From Chloroflexota bacterium (GTDB taxonomy: Bacteria; Chloroflexota; DTOL01; JACQYG01): DNA of 18,407 nucleotides. The stretch covers positions 1 through 18,407 of the forward strand of contig JACQYG010000189.1 in the NCBI GenBank assembly GCA_016208345.1, given 5' to 3'. Below the pieces are notes generated by a model, which was not told the DNA's origin, searched no databases, and worked only from the letters and a program-made list of their open reading frames with translations. Position numbers and translations under genes: made by a program. Below are positions 8,203-15,987 of the stretch, piece by piece (the first letter of the stretch is position 1; every line of letters begins with the position of its first letter).

Positions 8203-8677
8203 CGTCCCTCATCTCCGTCTCCGGTTTCTGCTCGCCGATCTCAGCCACCGTGCCGCCAGCGGCCTCGATCTTGCCTTTGGCACTGGCTGACACCTTGTGC
8301 GCCTTCACCACCAGGGCCACGTTCACCTCACCCCGGCCCAGTATCTTCACCGGTCTCTGGGCATGCCGGATCAGGCCGGCTTCCGCCAGGCTCTCCGGCG
8401 TCACCTCGCCCCCCGAGGCAAAGCCGCCCAGGCGTTCCAGATTGACCAGTTGGTACTCAGCCTTGAAGATGTTGGTAAACCCCCGCTTGGTGGGCAAACG
8501 CCGGTGCAGCGGCAACTGGCCGCCCTCGAAGAAGGGGCTCAGGTCTTTCCCCGTGCGGGCTTTTTGGCCCTTGGTGCCCCTGCCCGCCGTGGTACCCTTC
8601 CCGGAGCCATGCCCGCGGCCTAGACGTTTCCGGGCACGCACCGACCCCGGCGCTGGCTGTAAATCGTGTAACCTCAT
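8183..8677 (-). CDS. rplO: 50S ribosomal protein L15
   Basis: L15 is a late-assembling 50S protein. The 164-residue product begins [20 protein letters not shown], followed by the Gly/Lys-rich [20 protein letters not shown] extension that threads into rRNA. The globular part shows [18 protein letters not shown] and ends with [21 protein letters not shown]. The last residues, after AEIGEQKPE, form a short tail whose coding sequence overlaps the secY start by 20 bases. The start is ATG at 8677 with a GGGGAG/GAGAGG region upstream. The rpmD-rplO-secY order is the standard end of the spc operon. Confidence 0.98.
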   Translation of the reverse strand: MRLHDLQPAPGSVRARKRLGRGHGSGKGTTAGRGTKGQKARTGKDLSPFFEGGQLPLHRRLPTKRGFTNIFKAEYQLVNLERLGGFASGGEVTPESLAEAGLIRHAQRPVKILGRGEVNVALVVKAHKVSASAKGKIEAAGGTVAEIGEQKPETEMRDDAASGS

Positions 8678-8746
8678 GGCCTCTCCCCAACCGACTGGCT
8701 GCCCATGGGATGAAAAGCTGGCTGGGCACTCCCCATCGCAGCCGGA

Positions 8747-8932
8747 CTATTCAGCATCCTGGACCTTCACCAGGTGTTGCACCTTGGCGATCATGCCGCG
8801 CACCGTGGGACTGTCAGGTTGCTCCACTGTCTGCCGTAGCCTCCGCAACCCCAGCGCCCTGAGTGTATCCTTCTGGCGCTGGGAGGAGCCAATGCCACTC
8901 TTCACCATGATGATATGCAGCCTACGGTTCAT
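8747..8932 (-). CDS. rpmD: 50S ribosomal protein L30
   Basis: A small 50S protein of 61 residues, the normal bacterial length. It has [20 protein letters not shown] near the start, then [20 protein letters not shown], and [13 protein letters not shown] at the end, all matching the family. The ATG at 8932 falls before the rpsE stop, giving an 11-base overlap, so it is probably coupled to S5. L30 is missing from some bacterial lineages, so its presence is a useful taxonomic character here. Confidence 0.97.
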   Translation of the reverse strand: MNRRLHIIMVKSGIGSSQRQKDTLRALGLRRLRQTVEQPDSPTVRGMIAKVQHLVKVQDAE

Positions 8933-9452
8933 CTATCACCTTGCTCCTCTTGGGCATCAGTTGGGCCACGGTCTTGCCGCGCTTCTCCGCCTCCACCTCC
9001 GCGCTCTTCAGCCTGGAGAGGGCCATCGTCGTTGCCTGAACCACGTTGATGGAATTAGCGCTGCCCAGGGACTTGGTGAGAATATCTTTGATCCCCGCCG
9101 CCCCCACCACTGCCCGCACCCCTCCACCGGCGATCACACCGGTCCCCGGCCGGGCTGGCTTCAACATGATCATGGCCGCCCCGAACTTGGTGATCACTTC
9201 GTGAGGGATGGTGGTTCCCGCCAGGGGTACCTCGATCAGGTGCTTCTTGGCATCCTCAGCCCCCTTGCGGATGGCCTCGGGCACTTCCTTGGCCTTCCCC
9301 AACCCGGTGCCAACATGGCCATTGCCGTCCCCGACTACCACCACCGCGCTGAAGCTGAAGCGCCGCCCACCTTTGACCACCTTGGCCACGCGGTTTATGC
9401 TGACCACCACCGGCTCTTGTAATATCAGAGTTGAAGGATCTATCCTGGCCAT
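8922..9452 (-). CDS. rpsE: 30S ribosomal protein S5
   Basis: S5 lies at the back of the 30S subunit near the mRNA entry channel; it helps decoding accuracy and mRNA unwinding. The 176-residue protein has the double-stranded RNA-binding-like N-domain ([20 protein letters not shown] and [20 protein letters not shown]). The C-domain has [19 protein letters not shown] and [19 protein letters not shown], then [19 protein letters not shown]. It begins with ATG at 9452 behind AAGGAGAG, and starts 24 bases after the rplR stop. It overlaps rpmD by 11 bases. Confidence 0.98.
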   Translation of the reverse strand: MARIDPSTLILQEPVVVSINRVAKVVKGGRRFSFSAVVVVGDGNGHVGTGLGKAKEVPEAIRKGAEDAKKHLIEVPLAGTTIPHEVITKFGAAMIMLKPARPGTGVIAGGGVRAVVGAAGIKDILTKSLGSANSINVVQATTMALSRLKSAEVEAEKRGKTVAQLMPKRSKVIDEP

Positions 9453-9476
9453 GCACTCTCCTTCGCTGTTATTCGC

Positions 9477-9845
9477 TCAAAACTCCAGGCCACCGGCCCG
9501 GGCCGCCTCAGCCAAAGCCTTCACCCGGCCGTGAAAGAGGTAGCCACCCCGGTCGAACACTATCTCTTTGATGCCCTTATCTCGCGCCCGCCTGGCCAGG
9601 AGCTCCCCCACCATCTTGGCCTTAGCACTCTTATTGCCTGGGGATTCCTTGCACCTGATCTCCTCATCCAGAGTAGACGCCGTCACCAGGGTACGGCCTG
9701 CCACGTCATCGATCAGCTGAACGTGCAGATGGTTCAGGCTACGGAACACGCTGAGTCGAGGGCGCTGGGGCGTGCCGCTCACCCTTACCCGCACCCGCCG
9801 ATGCCGCCTCAGCCGCGCCTTCCGCGGCGAAAACTGCTTGATCAT
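9477..9845 (-). CDS. rplR: 50S ribosomal protein L18
   Basis: L18 binds 5S rRNA together with L5 and helps place it on the 50S subunit. The 122-residue product has the basic N-terminus [20 protein letters not shown], then [20 protein letters not shown]. It ends with [20 protein letters not shown] and GGLEF, matching the family. The start is ATG at 9845. The 123-base gap to the upstream rplF is one of the larger spacers in the spc block and contains 7-base repeats at 9944-9964. Confidence 0.98.
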   Translation of the reverse strand: MIKQFSPRKARLRRHRRVRVRVSGTPQRPRLSVFRSLNHLHVQLIDDVAGRTLVTASTLDEEIRCKESPGNKSAKAKMVGELLARRARDKGIKEIVFDRGGYLFHGRVKALAEAARAGGLEF

Positions 9846-9943
9846 CTATGCCCCCTGAATTGGAGAGAAGGAAACATCGCTGGCCAGCGTGCCGGGTGGG
9901 AATCCACCTATAAAGAAGCGTCACCAGGCGAATGCCCCGAACG

Positions 9944-9964
9944 GCTACCTGCTACCAGCTACCT
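9944..9964 (-). repeat. Three tandem 7-base repeats after rplF
   Basis: Plus-strand GCTACCT (9944-9950), GCTACCA (9951-9957) and GCTACCT (9958-9964) are consecutive with no gap, four bases from the rplF stop. The rest of the 123-base spacer has only a small GGTGG-GAAT-CCACC hairpin (9895-9908) and no coding signal. Confidence 0.75.
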
Positions 9965-9968
9965 GCCC

Positions 9969-10520
9969 TTACTTCTTGGCCCCTACCTTGCCCGCCTTGC
10001 CCGCCTTGTGGCGCAGGCGCTCGCCCGCATAATGGATGCCTTTGCCCTTGTAAGGCTCGGGCGGGCGCGCCTGGCGGACCTTGGCCGCCACCTCGCCCAC
10101 CAGCTCCTTGTCAATGCCCATCACCGAGACTCTATTCTGGCCCTCCACCGCAAAGCTGATGCCGCTGGGCGGAGCGATCTCCACCGGATGAGAATAGCCC
10201 AGGGCCAGCACCAACTTGCCGCCGCTCAACTGAGCCCGGTAGCCCACCCCGCCGATCTCCAGGTCCTTTTGAAAGCCTTTCGTGACCCCTTGCACCATGT
10301 TGGCCAAAAGGCTCCTGGTGAGGCCGTGCAGGGAACGATGGAAACCCTCGTCCGAGGGACGAGTGACCCGGACCTGGCCCTCGGCCAAGGTTATGGACAT
10401 CTCGGGATGAAAGGATTTAGTGATGACTCCCTTGGGCCCCTTCACCGTCACCTGATTGCCAGTGATCTCCACGGCAACGCCCATTGGGACGATGACCGGC
10501 ATTCTGCCGATGCGTGACAC
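9969..10520 (-). CDS. rplF: 50S ribosomal protein L6
   Basis: L6 lies near the sarcin-ricin loop and the factor-binding site of the 50S subunit. The 183-residue length is normal. It begins MSRIGRMPVIVPMGVAVEIT and contains the two repeated L6 folds. The C-terminal signature RQARPPEPYKGKGIHYAGE is followed by a Lys-rich end (KAGKAGKVGAKK). The start codon is GTG at 10520, with TAGGGAGG upstream in which the TAG is the rpsH stop, so only ten bases separate the genes. The rpsH-rplF-rplR order is the classic spc arrangement. Confidence 0.98.
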   Translation of the reverse strand: MSRIGRMPVIVPMGVAVEITGNQVTVKGPKGVITKSFHPEMSITLAEGQVRVTRPSDEGFHRSLHGLTRSLLANMVQGVTKGFQKDLEIGGVGYRAQLSGGKLVLALGYSHPVEIAPPSGISFAVEGQNRVSVMGIDKELVGEVAAKVRQARPPEPYKGKGIHYAGERLRHKAGKAGKVGAKK

Positions 10521-10530
10521 TTTCGCCTCC

Positions 10531-10929
10531 CTACCACACGTAACATAGGATCTCGCCGCCGACGCCGTTTTTCCGGGCCTTACGTTCGGTCATCACGCCG
10601 CGAGGGGTGGAGACGATGGCAAACCCTAGTCCTCCTTGAACCCGCGGCATCTCGCCCTTGCCTTTATAGACCCGCAACCCTGGCTTGCTCACCCGCGCTA
10701 GTCCGCTGAGCACGGACTCTTTCCCATTGGTGTACTTCAACCAGATCTTGATGGTCCGCTGAGGGTTATCCCGTATAACCTCGAAATCCCTGATGAACCC
10801 TTCGTCCTTCAAGATCCTGGCGATGGCTATCTTCATCCGGGAGCCAGGCACTAACACAAAGGTATGTCTGGCAGTGAGGCCATTTCTGATGCGCGTCAGC
10901 ATGTCGGCGATGGGATCGGTCATGTTCAT
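10531..10929 (-). CDS. rpsH: 30S ribosomal protein S8
   Basis: S8 binds 16S rRNA helix 21 and in E. coli represses its own spc operon. From ATG 10929 the product is 132 residues, the usual length. It starts [17 protein letters not shown] and ends with the family signature [20 protein letters not shown] and ILCYVW. A GTG two codons further up (10935) is only one base after the GGAG at 10937-10940, while ATG 10929 is seven bases away, so 10929 is preferred; ATG 10923 is also possible. It follows rpsN closely. Confidence 0.97.
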   Translation of the reverse strand: MNMTDPIADMLTRIRNGLTARHTFVLVPGSRMKIAIARILKDEGFIRDFEVIRDNPQRTIKIWLKYTNGKESVLSGLARVSKPGLRVYKGKGEMPRVQGGLGFAIVSTPRGVMTERKARKNGVGGEILCYVW

Positions 10930-10944
10930 GTACACACTCCACTC

Positions 10945-11130
10945 TTACCAGCTCGATTTGGTAACCCCGGGCAACTCGCCGCGCAAGGCCAGTTGGCGAA
11001 AACAGATCCGGCACAAACCGAACTTCCGAATGTATCCACTGGGCCGTCCGCATATATGACAGCGGCTATGCTGCTGCACCTTGAACTTGGGCTTGCGCTT
11101 GGCCTTCTCGATCTTGCACTTCTTCGCCAC
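10945..11130 (-). CDS. rpsN: 30S ribosomal protein S14, zinc type (S14Z)
   Basis: The short form of S14, which binds 16S rRNA in the 30S head. The 61-residue product has Cys24, Cys27, Cys40 and Cys43 (C-x2-C-x12-C-x2-C), which binds zinc in the type Z family. [20 protein letters not shown] and [19 protein letters not shown] are near-consensus. The start is GTG at 11130 behind a G-rich GAGGGGG. It sits between rplE and rpsH as usual. The 68-base gap before it contains a strong hairpin (11155-11183). Confidence 0.99.
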   Translation of the reverse strand: MAKKCKIEKAKRKPKFKVQQHSRCHICGRPSGYIRKFGLCRICFRQLALRGELPGVTKSSW

Positions 11131-11154
11131 GTTTGCCCCCTCGGATTGGAGATG

Positions 11155-11183
11155 GGCCAGGGACGAGTGACCTCGCCCTGGCC
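11155..11183 (-). other. 12-pair hairpin with one bulge between rplE and rpsN
   Basis: On the plus strand, GGCCAGGG (11155-11162) pairs with CCCTGGCC (11176-11183), and inside it CGAG (11164-11167) pairs with CTCG (11172-11175). The loop is TGAC and base 11163 is the single unpaired bulge. A second stem, CCGGC-TTGT-GCCGG, abuts it at 11182-11195. There is no T-tract, so it is not an intrinsic terminator; it may be a processing site or a protein-binding site. Confidence 0.75.
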
Positions 11184-11198
11184 GGCTTGTGCCGGTGT

Positions 11199-11738
11199 TT
11201 AGCCTTTGAACGGCATGCCCAGCAACTGCAAGAGTCGCCTCGCTTCTTCGTCGGTCCTCGCCGTGGTGACTATTGATATCTCCATGCCCCTGACTTTATC
11301 GATCTTGTCGTATTCGATCTCAAGAAAGACCAACTGCTCCCTGAGCCCCAGGGTGTAGTTGCCTCGGCCGTCGAACGACTTGGTGGAGGCCCCCTGGAAG
11401 TCCCGGTGCCTGGGTAGTGCCACATTGAACAGCTTGTCCAGGAAGTGGTACATGCGCATTCCCCGCAGGGTCACCGTAGCTCCGATGGGGTTACCCTCCC
11501 GCACTTTAAACGCAGCCACTGATTTTTTAGCCTTGGTCACCACCGGTTTCTGGCCGGACACTGCCGCCAGATCCTTGACCGCCGCATCCAGGGCCTTGGC
11601 GTTCTGGGTAGCCTCGCCCACGCCGATGTTGACCACCACCTTGTGCAAGCGGGGGACTTGCATCACGTTGCGGTAGTCGAACTCCCGCATCAGAGCGGGG
11701 GCCACCTCCTGAATGTATCTATCCCTCAACCTGGCCAT
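11199..11738 (-). CDS. rplE: 50S ribosomal protein L5
   Basis: L5 is part of the 5S rRNA complex in the central protuberance and contacts P-site tRNA. The 179-residue length is normal. It begins [20 protein letters not shown], with [20 protein letters not shown] next. [20 protein letters not shown] and [14 protein letters not shown] lie mid-protein, and [20 protein letters not shown] near the end. It starts with ATG at 11738 behind GGAG, 32 bases after the rplX stop. Its own 3' end leads into two hairpins before rpsN. Confidence 0.98.
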   Translation of the reverse strand: MARLRDRYIQEVAPALMREFDYRNVMQVPRLHKVVVNIGVGEATQNAKALDAAVKDLAAVSGQKPVVTKAKKSVAAFKVREGNPIGATVTLRGMRMYHFLDKLFNVALPRHRDFQGASTKSFDGRGNYTLGLREQLVFLEIEYDKIDKVRGMEISIVTTARTDEEARRLLQLLGMPFKG

Positions 11739-11770
11739 ACCGGGTTCTCCTCATCGAACAGTAGTCATGC

Positions 11771-12100
11771 TCATTGCTTGTCCATCATCTCGCCGCACCG
11801 CTTGCACACCCGCACCTTGGCCCCGTCCGCTAGGAAGCGGAATCCCACCCGGGTGGCACGGTTGCACTTGGGGCATACCAACATCACGTTGGAGACATGG
11901 ATCGGCGCCTCTCGCTCGATGATCCCCGCCTGGGTACGCACCCGGCCGGGCTTGGTGTGGCGCTTGATCATGTGCACGCCGGAGACCACCACCCTGTCTT
12001 CCGCCACCAGTACCCTATGCACTTTTCCCCTTGGGAACTTGCCTTCCTTGTCTTTCTTGCCAGCGATAACCTGGACCTCGTCGTTTTTCCGGATCTTCAT
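11771..12100 (-). CDS. rplX: 50S ribosomal protein L24 with cysteine pairs
   Basis: L24 is an assembly-initiating 50S protein carrying a KOW motif. The 109-residue product begins MKIRKNDEVQVIAGKKDKEG and has VVVSGVHMIKRHTKP in the middle. The C-terminal half carries Cys76, Cys79, Cys99 and Cys102 (VCPKCNRATRVGFRFLADG and VCKRCGE), a zinc-ribbon-like arrangement common in Gram-positive-type L24. The frame is open seven codons further up, but ATG 12100 matches the family start and has GGAG seven bases upstream. The 99-base gap before it has GC-rich hairpins. Confidence 0.97.
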   Translation of the reverse strand: MKIRKNDEVQVIAGKKDKEGKFPRGKVHRVLVAEDRVVVSGVHMIKRHTKPGRVRTQAGIIEREAPIHVSNVMLVCPKCNRATRVGFRFLADGAKVRVCKRCGEMMDKQ

Positions 12101-12161
12101 CTCGGCTCTCCAAAATAACACCTATGATGCCCGCTGCCAAAAGCCCACCAGCCCCGCCTCG

Positions 12162-12191
12162 GCGCCGCACCGCGGCGCGGCAAGCCGCGCC
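12162..12191 (-). other. Two overlapping, mutually exclusive hairpins between rplN and rplX
   Basis: On the plus strand, GCGCCGC (12162-12168) pairs with GCGGCGC (12172-12178) across a three-base loop. GGCGCGGC (12174-12181) also pairs with GCCGCGCC (12184-12191). The two stems share 12174-12178 and so cannot form together. There is no T-tract. They sit just after the rplN stop in a 99-base gap that otherwise shows no signal. Confidence 0.65.
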
Positions 12192-12199
12192 CTACTAAC

Positions 12200-12568
12200 C
12201 TACAGCACCTCCGGCGCCAGGGAGATGATCTTCATGAAGCGCTTCTCGCGCAACTCCCGGGCCACCGGGCCGAAGATGCGGGTGCCCCGGGGCTCGTTCT
12301 TGTCCGTCAGGATCACCGCGGCGTTCTCGTCGAATTTGATGTAGGAGCCATCGGGCCGCCGATATTCCTTGGCCGAGCGCACTATCACGGCGCGGACGAT
12401 ATCGCCCTTCTTCACGGCGCCGCCCGGCGTGGCCTGTTTTACGGCGGCAACGATCACGTCACCCACCTCCGCCGTCTTCTTAGCCGAGCTCACCATCACC
12501 CGAATGCACATTATTTCCTTGGCCCCGGTGTTGTCCGCCACCCTGAGCCTGCTCAACGGTTGAATCAT
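12200..12568 (-). CDS. rplN: 50S ribosomal protein L14
   Basis: L14 sits at the subunit interface and is the docking site of the silencing factor RsfS in other bacteria. The 122-residue length is canonical. [20 protein letters not shown], then [20 protein letters not shown] and [20 protein letters not shown] are typical. It continues [20 protein letters not shown] and ends [20 protein letters not shown]. It starts with ATG at 12568, 45 bases after the rpsQ stop. Confidence 0.99.
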   Translation of the reverse strand: MIQPLSRLRVADNTGAKEIMCIRVMVSSAKKTAEVGDVIVAAVKQATPGGAVKKGDIVRAVIVRSAKEYRRPDGSYIKFDENAAVILTDKNEPRGTRIFGPVARELREKRFMKIISLAPEVL

Positions 12569-12613
12569 ACCGCATCCTTCCTGAGCCGAAGTTGGGGGGT
12601 TACCGGCGCGCGT

Positions 12614-12883
12614 CTAGGCCTCCACTTGTATCGTCTCGCTCTTCTTCAGGATAGCTGTCACGCGCCAACGCTTTTCTTTGCTCAGAGGGCGGCTCTCCAC
12701 GATACGGACCAGGTCGCCGACCTTGCAGGAATTGGCGGCGTCGTGAGCCTTGAATTTCCGGGTGCGTTTCACCGGCTTCTGGTAAAGGCGGTGCATGCGT
12801 ACCGATTCCACCGCCACCACGACGGTCTTGTCCATTTTGGCACCCACCACGCGACCGATCTTTGCCTTTCCTTCCACCCTCAC
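12614..12883 (-). CDS. rpsQ: 30S ribosomal protein S17
   Basis: S17 is a primary 16S rRNA binder with an OB fold. The 89-residue product has [20 protein letters not shown] at residues 10-29, followed by [18 protein letters not shown] and [20 protein letters not shown], all diagnostic. The GTG at 12883 overlaps the rpmC stop as GTGA (12880-12883). A second GTG two codons later (12877) is also compatible with the GGAGG upstream, so the exact start is uncertain by six bases. The rplP-rpmC-rpsQ triplet is universal in this operon. Confidence 0.97.
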   Translation of the reverse strand: MRVEGKAKIGRVVGAKMDKTVVVAVESVRMHRLYQKPVKRTRKFKAHDAANSCKVGDLVRIVESRPLSKEKRWRVTAILKKSETIQVEA

Positions 12884-13089
12884 TCACCCTCCTGCGTCGA
12901 TTGCAGCTCTCGCTCCCGAAGGATGGTCTTGAGCCGGGCGATAGTACGACGCACCTCAGTCAACCTCTGGTAGTTGGCCAGTTGTTTGGTCGCCAGTTGG
13001 AACCGCAGCTTGAAAAGCTCCTCGTACGATTCCTTCAATTTGGCCCTCACCTCGTGGGGAGGAAGCTCTCTGACCTCTTTAATCTTCAC
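12880..13089 (-). CDS. rpmC: 50S ribosomal protein L29
   Basis: L29 is a small two-helix protein beside the peptide exit tunnel, near the docking site of trigger factor and SRP. From GTG 13089 the product is 69 residues: [20 protein letters not shown], then [20 protein letters not shown], and [16 protein letters not shown]. The frame also has a GTG three codons up (13098), but that one is too close to its AGG. Starting at 13089 gives the usual MKxKEL-type N-terminus. It overlaps the end of rplP by 11 bases and rpsQ by four, so all three are probably coupled. Confidence 0.94.
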   Translation of the reverse strand: MKIKEVRELPPHEVRAKLKESYEELFKLRFQLATKQLANYQRLTEVRRTIARLKTILRERELQSTQEGE

Positions 13090-13525
13090 TCGGCTCACCC
13101 ACCTTCTCCGTGCCCTCCTGAGCCCGGGCCACGAACCTGGTGGCTAAAGGCAGCTTGTGAGAGGCCAGGCGCATGGCCTCCCGGGCCACCTCTTCTTTTA
13201 TTCCACCGAGCTCGAAGAGCACCCGGCCGGGCTTGATCACCGCCACCCAATGGTCTGGGGCACCCTTGCCAGAGCCCATGCGTGTCTCCGCTGGCTTGGC
13301 GGTAACGGGCTTGTCCGGGAACACCCTGATCCAAACCTTGCCGCCCCGTTTGATGAAGTGCGTCATGGCGCGGCGGGCAGCCTCGATCTGGCGGCTGTCC
13401 AGCCAAGCGGCCTCCAGGGCCTGCAAACCGTACTCCCCGAAGGCCACGGCCGTGCCCCTGGTGGCCTGGCCCTTCATGCGGCCACGATGGGCCTTGCGAT
13501 GCTTGACCCGTTTAGGCATCAACAT
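13079..13525 (-). CDS. rplP: 50S ribosomal protein L16
   Basis: L16 helps shape the A site and is a late, essential 50S component. The 148-residue product begins [20 protein letters not shown] and contains [20 protein letters not shown], then [40 protein letters not shown] follows, all at expected places. After [18 protein letters not shown] there is a short non-conserved acidic tail. The ATG at 13525 lacks a clear Shine-Dalgarno sequence; a second ATG is two codons in. A 98-base gap separates it from rpsC and shows a purine-rich then pyrimidine-rich composition but no clear motif. Confidence 0.97.
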   Translation of the reverse strand: MLMPKRVKHRKAHRGRMKGQATRGTAVAFGEYGLQALEAAWLDSRQIEAARRAMTHFIKRGGKVWIRVFPDKPVTAKPAETRMGSGKGAPDHWVAVIKPGRVLFELGGIKEEVAREAMRLASHKLPLATRFVARAQEGTEKVGEPSED

Positions 13526-13623
13526 ATCTGTTCAGGAGAGAGACGAGGGCCGGCGGACCATAACCGCTCCTGGCCTCCTTGACCTCTCTTCCCCTACCTC
13601 CTCTTGTCTGCGGTGCGGCAACG

Positions 13624-14328
13624 CTAATCCACGGCCGGTGAGATGCTCTCGACCTTAGGGGTGGGCACCGGCGCTTTCTTGGGGGGCGGCAGGATGTCGC
13701 CTTTGTAGATCCAGGCCTTTACGCCGATGCGACCGAAGGTCGTGTGCGCCTCGGTCTGCCCGAAATCGATGTCTGCCCGCAAGGTCTGCAATGGAAGCCG
13801 TCCCGCACGCTCCCACTCCCGGCGGCACATCTCGGCGCCCGCCAGGCGACCGGCCACTGTCACCTTGATGCCCTTGGCCCCCAGCTTCAAGGCCCGGGAA
13901 ACGGCCTGCTTCATCGCCCGCTTGTAAGCCACCCGTTTCTCGATCTGCTCTGCCACGTTGCGGGCCACCAGGTAGGCGTCCAGCTCAGGCTGTCGGATCT
14001 CATGGATGTTAAGCCGCACCTTCTTTGGAGGCCTGCCCGGCGCATTGATCTCCGCCTCCAGCATCTGCCGGAGAGCCTCCACCTTGGTGCCACCCCTGCC
14101 GATCACTATGCCGGGCTTGGCGGTGTGGATCGTCACGGATACCAGGTTGGCTGCGCGTTCGATCTCCACCTTGGAGACCCCCGCCTCCGCCAATTCCTGG
14201 AGGACCAGGCGTCGGAGATGCAGGTCCTCGTGCAAGAGCTCGGTGTAACCCTTCTCCGCGAACCAGTGGGCCTGCCAGTCCTTGATCGTTCCCAGGCGAA
14301 AGCCATAGGGATGAACCTTGCGTCCCAA
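13624..14328 (-). CDS. rpsC: 30S ribosomal protein S3
   Basis: S3 lies at the mRNA entry channel, where with S4 and S5 it forms the helicase ring. The 234-residue protein begins [20 protein letters not shown]. It has the KH domain with [18 protein letters not shown] (about residues 75-92), and [20 protein letters not shown] in the C-domain. [18 protein letters not shown] comes near the end, followed by a short Pro/Lys-rich tail. The start is TTG at 14328, immediately after the rplV TAG, with a full AAGGAGGT seven bases upstream (14336-14343). Strong coupling to L22 is expected. Confidence 0.98.
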   Translation of the reverse strand: MGRKVHPYGFRLGTIKDWQAHWFAEKGYTELLHEDLHLRRLVLQELAEAGVSKVEIERAANLVSVTIHTAKPGIVIGRGGTKVEALRQMLEAEINAPGRPPKKVRLNIHEIRQPELDAYLVARNVAEQIEKRVAYKRAMKQAVSRALKLGAKGIKVTVAGRLAGAEMCRREWERAGRLPLQTLRADIDFGQTEAHTTFGRIGVKAWIYKGDILPPPKKAPVPTPKVESISPAVD

Positions 14329-14670
14329 CTACCTGACCTCCTTCTCCGCCACCACCACCGTGATGTGGCTAGAGCGCTTGCGAATTGGATTGGCCCGGCC
14401 CCGGGCCCCGGGGCGCCACCGCTTCAAACTGGGCCCTTCGTCGGCCGAGATGCTGGCGATGTAAAGGTCCTCCGCCGAAAGGTGATTGTTCTGCTCAGCG
14501 TTGGCCACAGCGGATTTCACCACCTTTGCCACCTCCCTGGCCGCAGCATTGGGGAGGTAGCGCAATACCGCCAGCGCCTCGCCCACTGGCTTGCCGCGCA
14601 CGGTGTCCACCACCAGGCGCACCTTCCGTGGTGACAGACCGATATATCTGGCAACTGCCCTTACTTGCAT
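14329..14670 (-). CDS. rplV: 50S ribosomal protein L22
   Basis: L22 lines the peptide exit tunnel; its long beta hairpin is where arrest peptides and macrolide resistance changes act. The 113-residue length is normal. It begins [20 protein letters not shown], then [20 protein letters not shown]. It continues [20 protein letters not shown], and the hairpin [20 protein letters not shown] precedes the last strand. It starts with ATG at 14670. The 91-base gap to rpsS contains only small stem-loops (GGCCA-CATC-TGGCC at 14725-14738). Its stop abuts the rpsC start. Confidence 0.98.
   Translation of the reverse strand: MQVRAVARYIGLSPRKVRLVVDTVRGKPVGEALAVLRYLPNAAAREVAKVVKSAVANAEQNNHLSAEDLYIASISADEGPSLKRWRPGARGRANPIRKRSSHITVVVAEKEVR
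14336..14343 (-). promoter_or_regulatory. Full-length SD inside rplV serving the TTG start of rpsC
   Basis: AAGGAGGT lies seven bases before TTG 14326-14328, inside the last codons of rplV. It decides the rpsC start, which has no nearby ATG. Confidence 0.85.
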
Positions 14671-14761
14671 CGTGGATGACTCCTCACTGGTCCCGTAAAC
14701 GCCGGGTATGGCTTACACCCGCCAGGCCACATCTGGCCCGCACTACCCCCGGCTCACCGCA

Positions 14762-15070
14762 TCACGCCCTGGGCGCCGCTATCGGCGCCGCGGGCTGGGT
14801 GGTCCTCTCCACCCGAGCGCTGTGCCCTCGGTAGGTCCTGGTGAGGGCGAACTCCCCCAGCTTGTGGCCCACCATGTTCTCGGTGATGTATATGGGCACG
14901 TGACGCCGCCCATCGTGGACGCCGATGGTGTGCCCGACCATCTGGGGGAAGATGGTGCTGTCGCGAGACCAGGTCTTTATCACCCGCTTCTCCCCGCTCT
15001 TGTTCATGGCCTCGATCCGGCCTAGAAGCCGTTTGTCCACATAGGGACCTTTCTTGATCGACCTGGACAC
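14762..15070 (-). CDS. rpsS: 30S ribosomal protein S19
   Basis: S19 in the 30S head contacts S13 and intersubunit bridges. The 102-residue product begins [20 protein letters not shown] and continues [20 protein letters not shown], then [20 protein letters not shown]. It has [18 protein letters not shown] before a short Ala/Pro tail ([11 protein letters not shown]) that is not part of the conserved fold. The GTG at 15070 has GGAGGAG upstream. The 70-base gap to rplB carries motif copy 3 and a GC-rich palindrome. Confidence 0.98.
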   Translation of the reverse strand: MSRSIKKGPYVDKRLLGRIEAMNKSGEKRVIKTWSRDSTIFPQMVGHTIGVHDGRRHVPIYITENMVGHKLGEFALTRTYRGHSARVERTTQPAAPIAAPRA

Positions 15071-15090
15071 CGTCGTCTCCTCCTGGGAAA

Positions 15091-15110
15091 TCCTTTACTA
15101 ATAGAGAAAG
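15091..15110 (-). repeat. Spacer motif copy 3 (rplB-rpsS gap)
   Basis: Minus-strand CTTTCTCTATTAGTAAAGGA, one of four copies (others at 3265, 5106 and 16294). It comes five bases after a perfect CGGCGCC-GGCGCCG palindrome (15116-15130, one-base centre) in the same spacer, and ends 20 bases before the rpsS start. Confidence 0.65.
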
Positions 15111-15140
15111 CCCCCCGGCGCCTGGCGCCGAGCGCCACGC

Positions 15141-15965
15141 CTACTTTCGCCTCTTGACGATCATCTTGTCGCTGACCTTGTTGCGCCGCGTCTTGTATCC
15201 TAAAGCAGGTTTGCCCCAGGGGGTCTTGGGCCCAGGCATCCCCACCGGCGCCTTGCCCTCGCCGCCGCCGTGAGGGTGATCCCGAGGGGTCATGGCCGAA
15301 CCGCGCACGGCCGGGCGCTTCCCCAGCCAGCGGCTGCGTCCTGCCTTGCCCAGGCTGCGGTTCTCGTGATCCAGGTTCCCGATCTGGCCGATGGTGGCGG
15401 TACAGGTCTGATGTACACGCCGCACCTCGCCGGAGGGCAGCCTGACCTGGGCGTATTCGCCCTCCTTGGCCATGAGCTGCGCCGAGGCGCCGGCCGAGCG
15501 GACCAACTGCCCGCCCTTGCCAGGTGTGAGCTCGATGTTGTGAATCTGGGTGCCCACCGGTATGCTGCCGATGGGCAAGGTGTTACCAACGCTCACCTCG
15601 GCCATGGGCCCAGACACGACCTTGTTGCCCACTTGAAGCCCCATTGGGGCCAGGATGTACCGTTTCTCGCCATCGGCATAGGTGACGAGGGCGATGCGCG
15701 CCGACCGGTTGGGGTCGTACTCGATGGCCGTCACCTTGCCCGGAACACCAACCTTGTCTCTCTTGAAGTCCACCAAGCGATAGAACTGCTTGTGGCCGCC
15801 GCCCCGGTGGCGGACGGTGACCCGCCCTTGAAAGTTGCGCCCCCCGGCCCTACGTTGGGGCGCCAGGAGAGACTTCTCCGGCTTCTCCCTGGTCACTTCA
15901 TCGAACGTAGGCCCCATCAACCAGCGACGGCCGGGAGAAGTCGGTTTATAGGTCTTTAATGCCAT
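15141..15965 (-). CDS. rplB: 50S ribosomal protein L2
   Basis: L2 is a primary 23S rRNA binder close to the peptidyl transferase centre and is needed for subunit joining. The 274-residue length is canonical. [20 protein letters not shown] opens it, and [20 protein letters not shown] lies near residues 48-67. Towards the C-terminus come [20 protein letters not shown] with the conserved His-rich loop, then [20 protein letters not shown]. It starts with ATG at 15965, 22 bases after the rplW stop. Confidence 0.99.
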   Translation of the reverse strand: MALKTYKPTSPGRRWLMGPTFDEVTREKPEKSLLAPQRRAGGRNFQGRVTVRHRGGGHKQFYRLVDFKRDKVGVPGKVTAIEYDPNRSARIALVTYADGEKRYILAPMGLQVGNKVVSGPMAEVSVGNTLPIGSIPVGTQIHNIELTPGKGGQLVRSAGASAQLMAKEGEYAQVRLPSGEVRRVHQTCTATIGQIGNLDHENRSLGKAGRSRWLGKRPAVRGSAMTPRDHPHGGGEGKAPVGMPGPKTPWGKPALGYKTRRNKVSDKMIVKRRK

Positions 15966-15987
15966 CGCTCACCTCGCTTATCACCCA

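Noticed and set aside
8697..8745. Imperfect hairpin (GGCTGC near 8697 with GCAGCC near 8738) in the rpmD-rplO gap
   Set aside because: The pairing needs bulges and a long loop and has no T-tract; it is about what GC-rich spacers yield by chance.
8250..9422. A 390-codon open frame on the plus strand
   Set aside because: It lies antisense to rplO, rpmD and rpsE, all of which are unmistakable. Long antisense frames are expected in GC-rich genes with strong codon bias, and its translation shows no recognisable motif and is rich in Pro, Arg and His.
9531..10517. A 328-codon plus-strand open frame across rplR and rplF
   Set aside because: It is antisense to two clear ribosomal genes and its spacer portion is the heptad repeat; the composition is that of a shadow frame.
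13526..13623. Purine-rich then pyrimidine-rich spacer between rpsC and rplP as another inverted heptad array
   Set aside because: The composition is suggestive, but no 7-base unit stays in register and the two halves do not pair cleanly.
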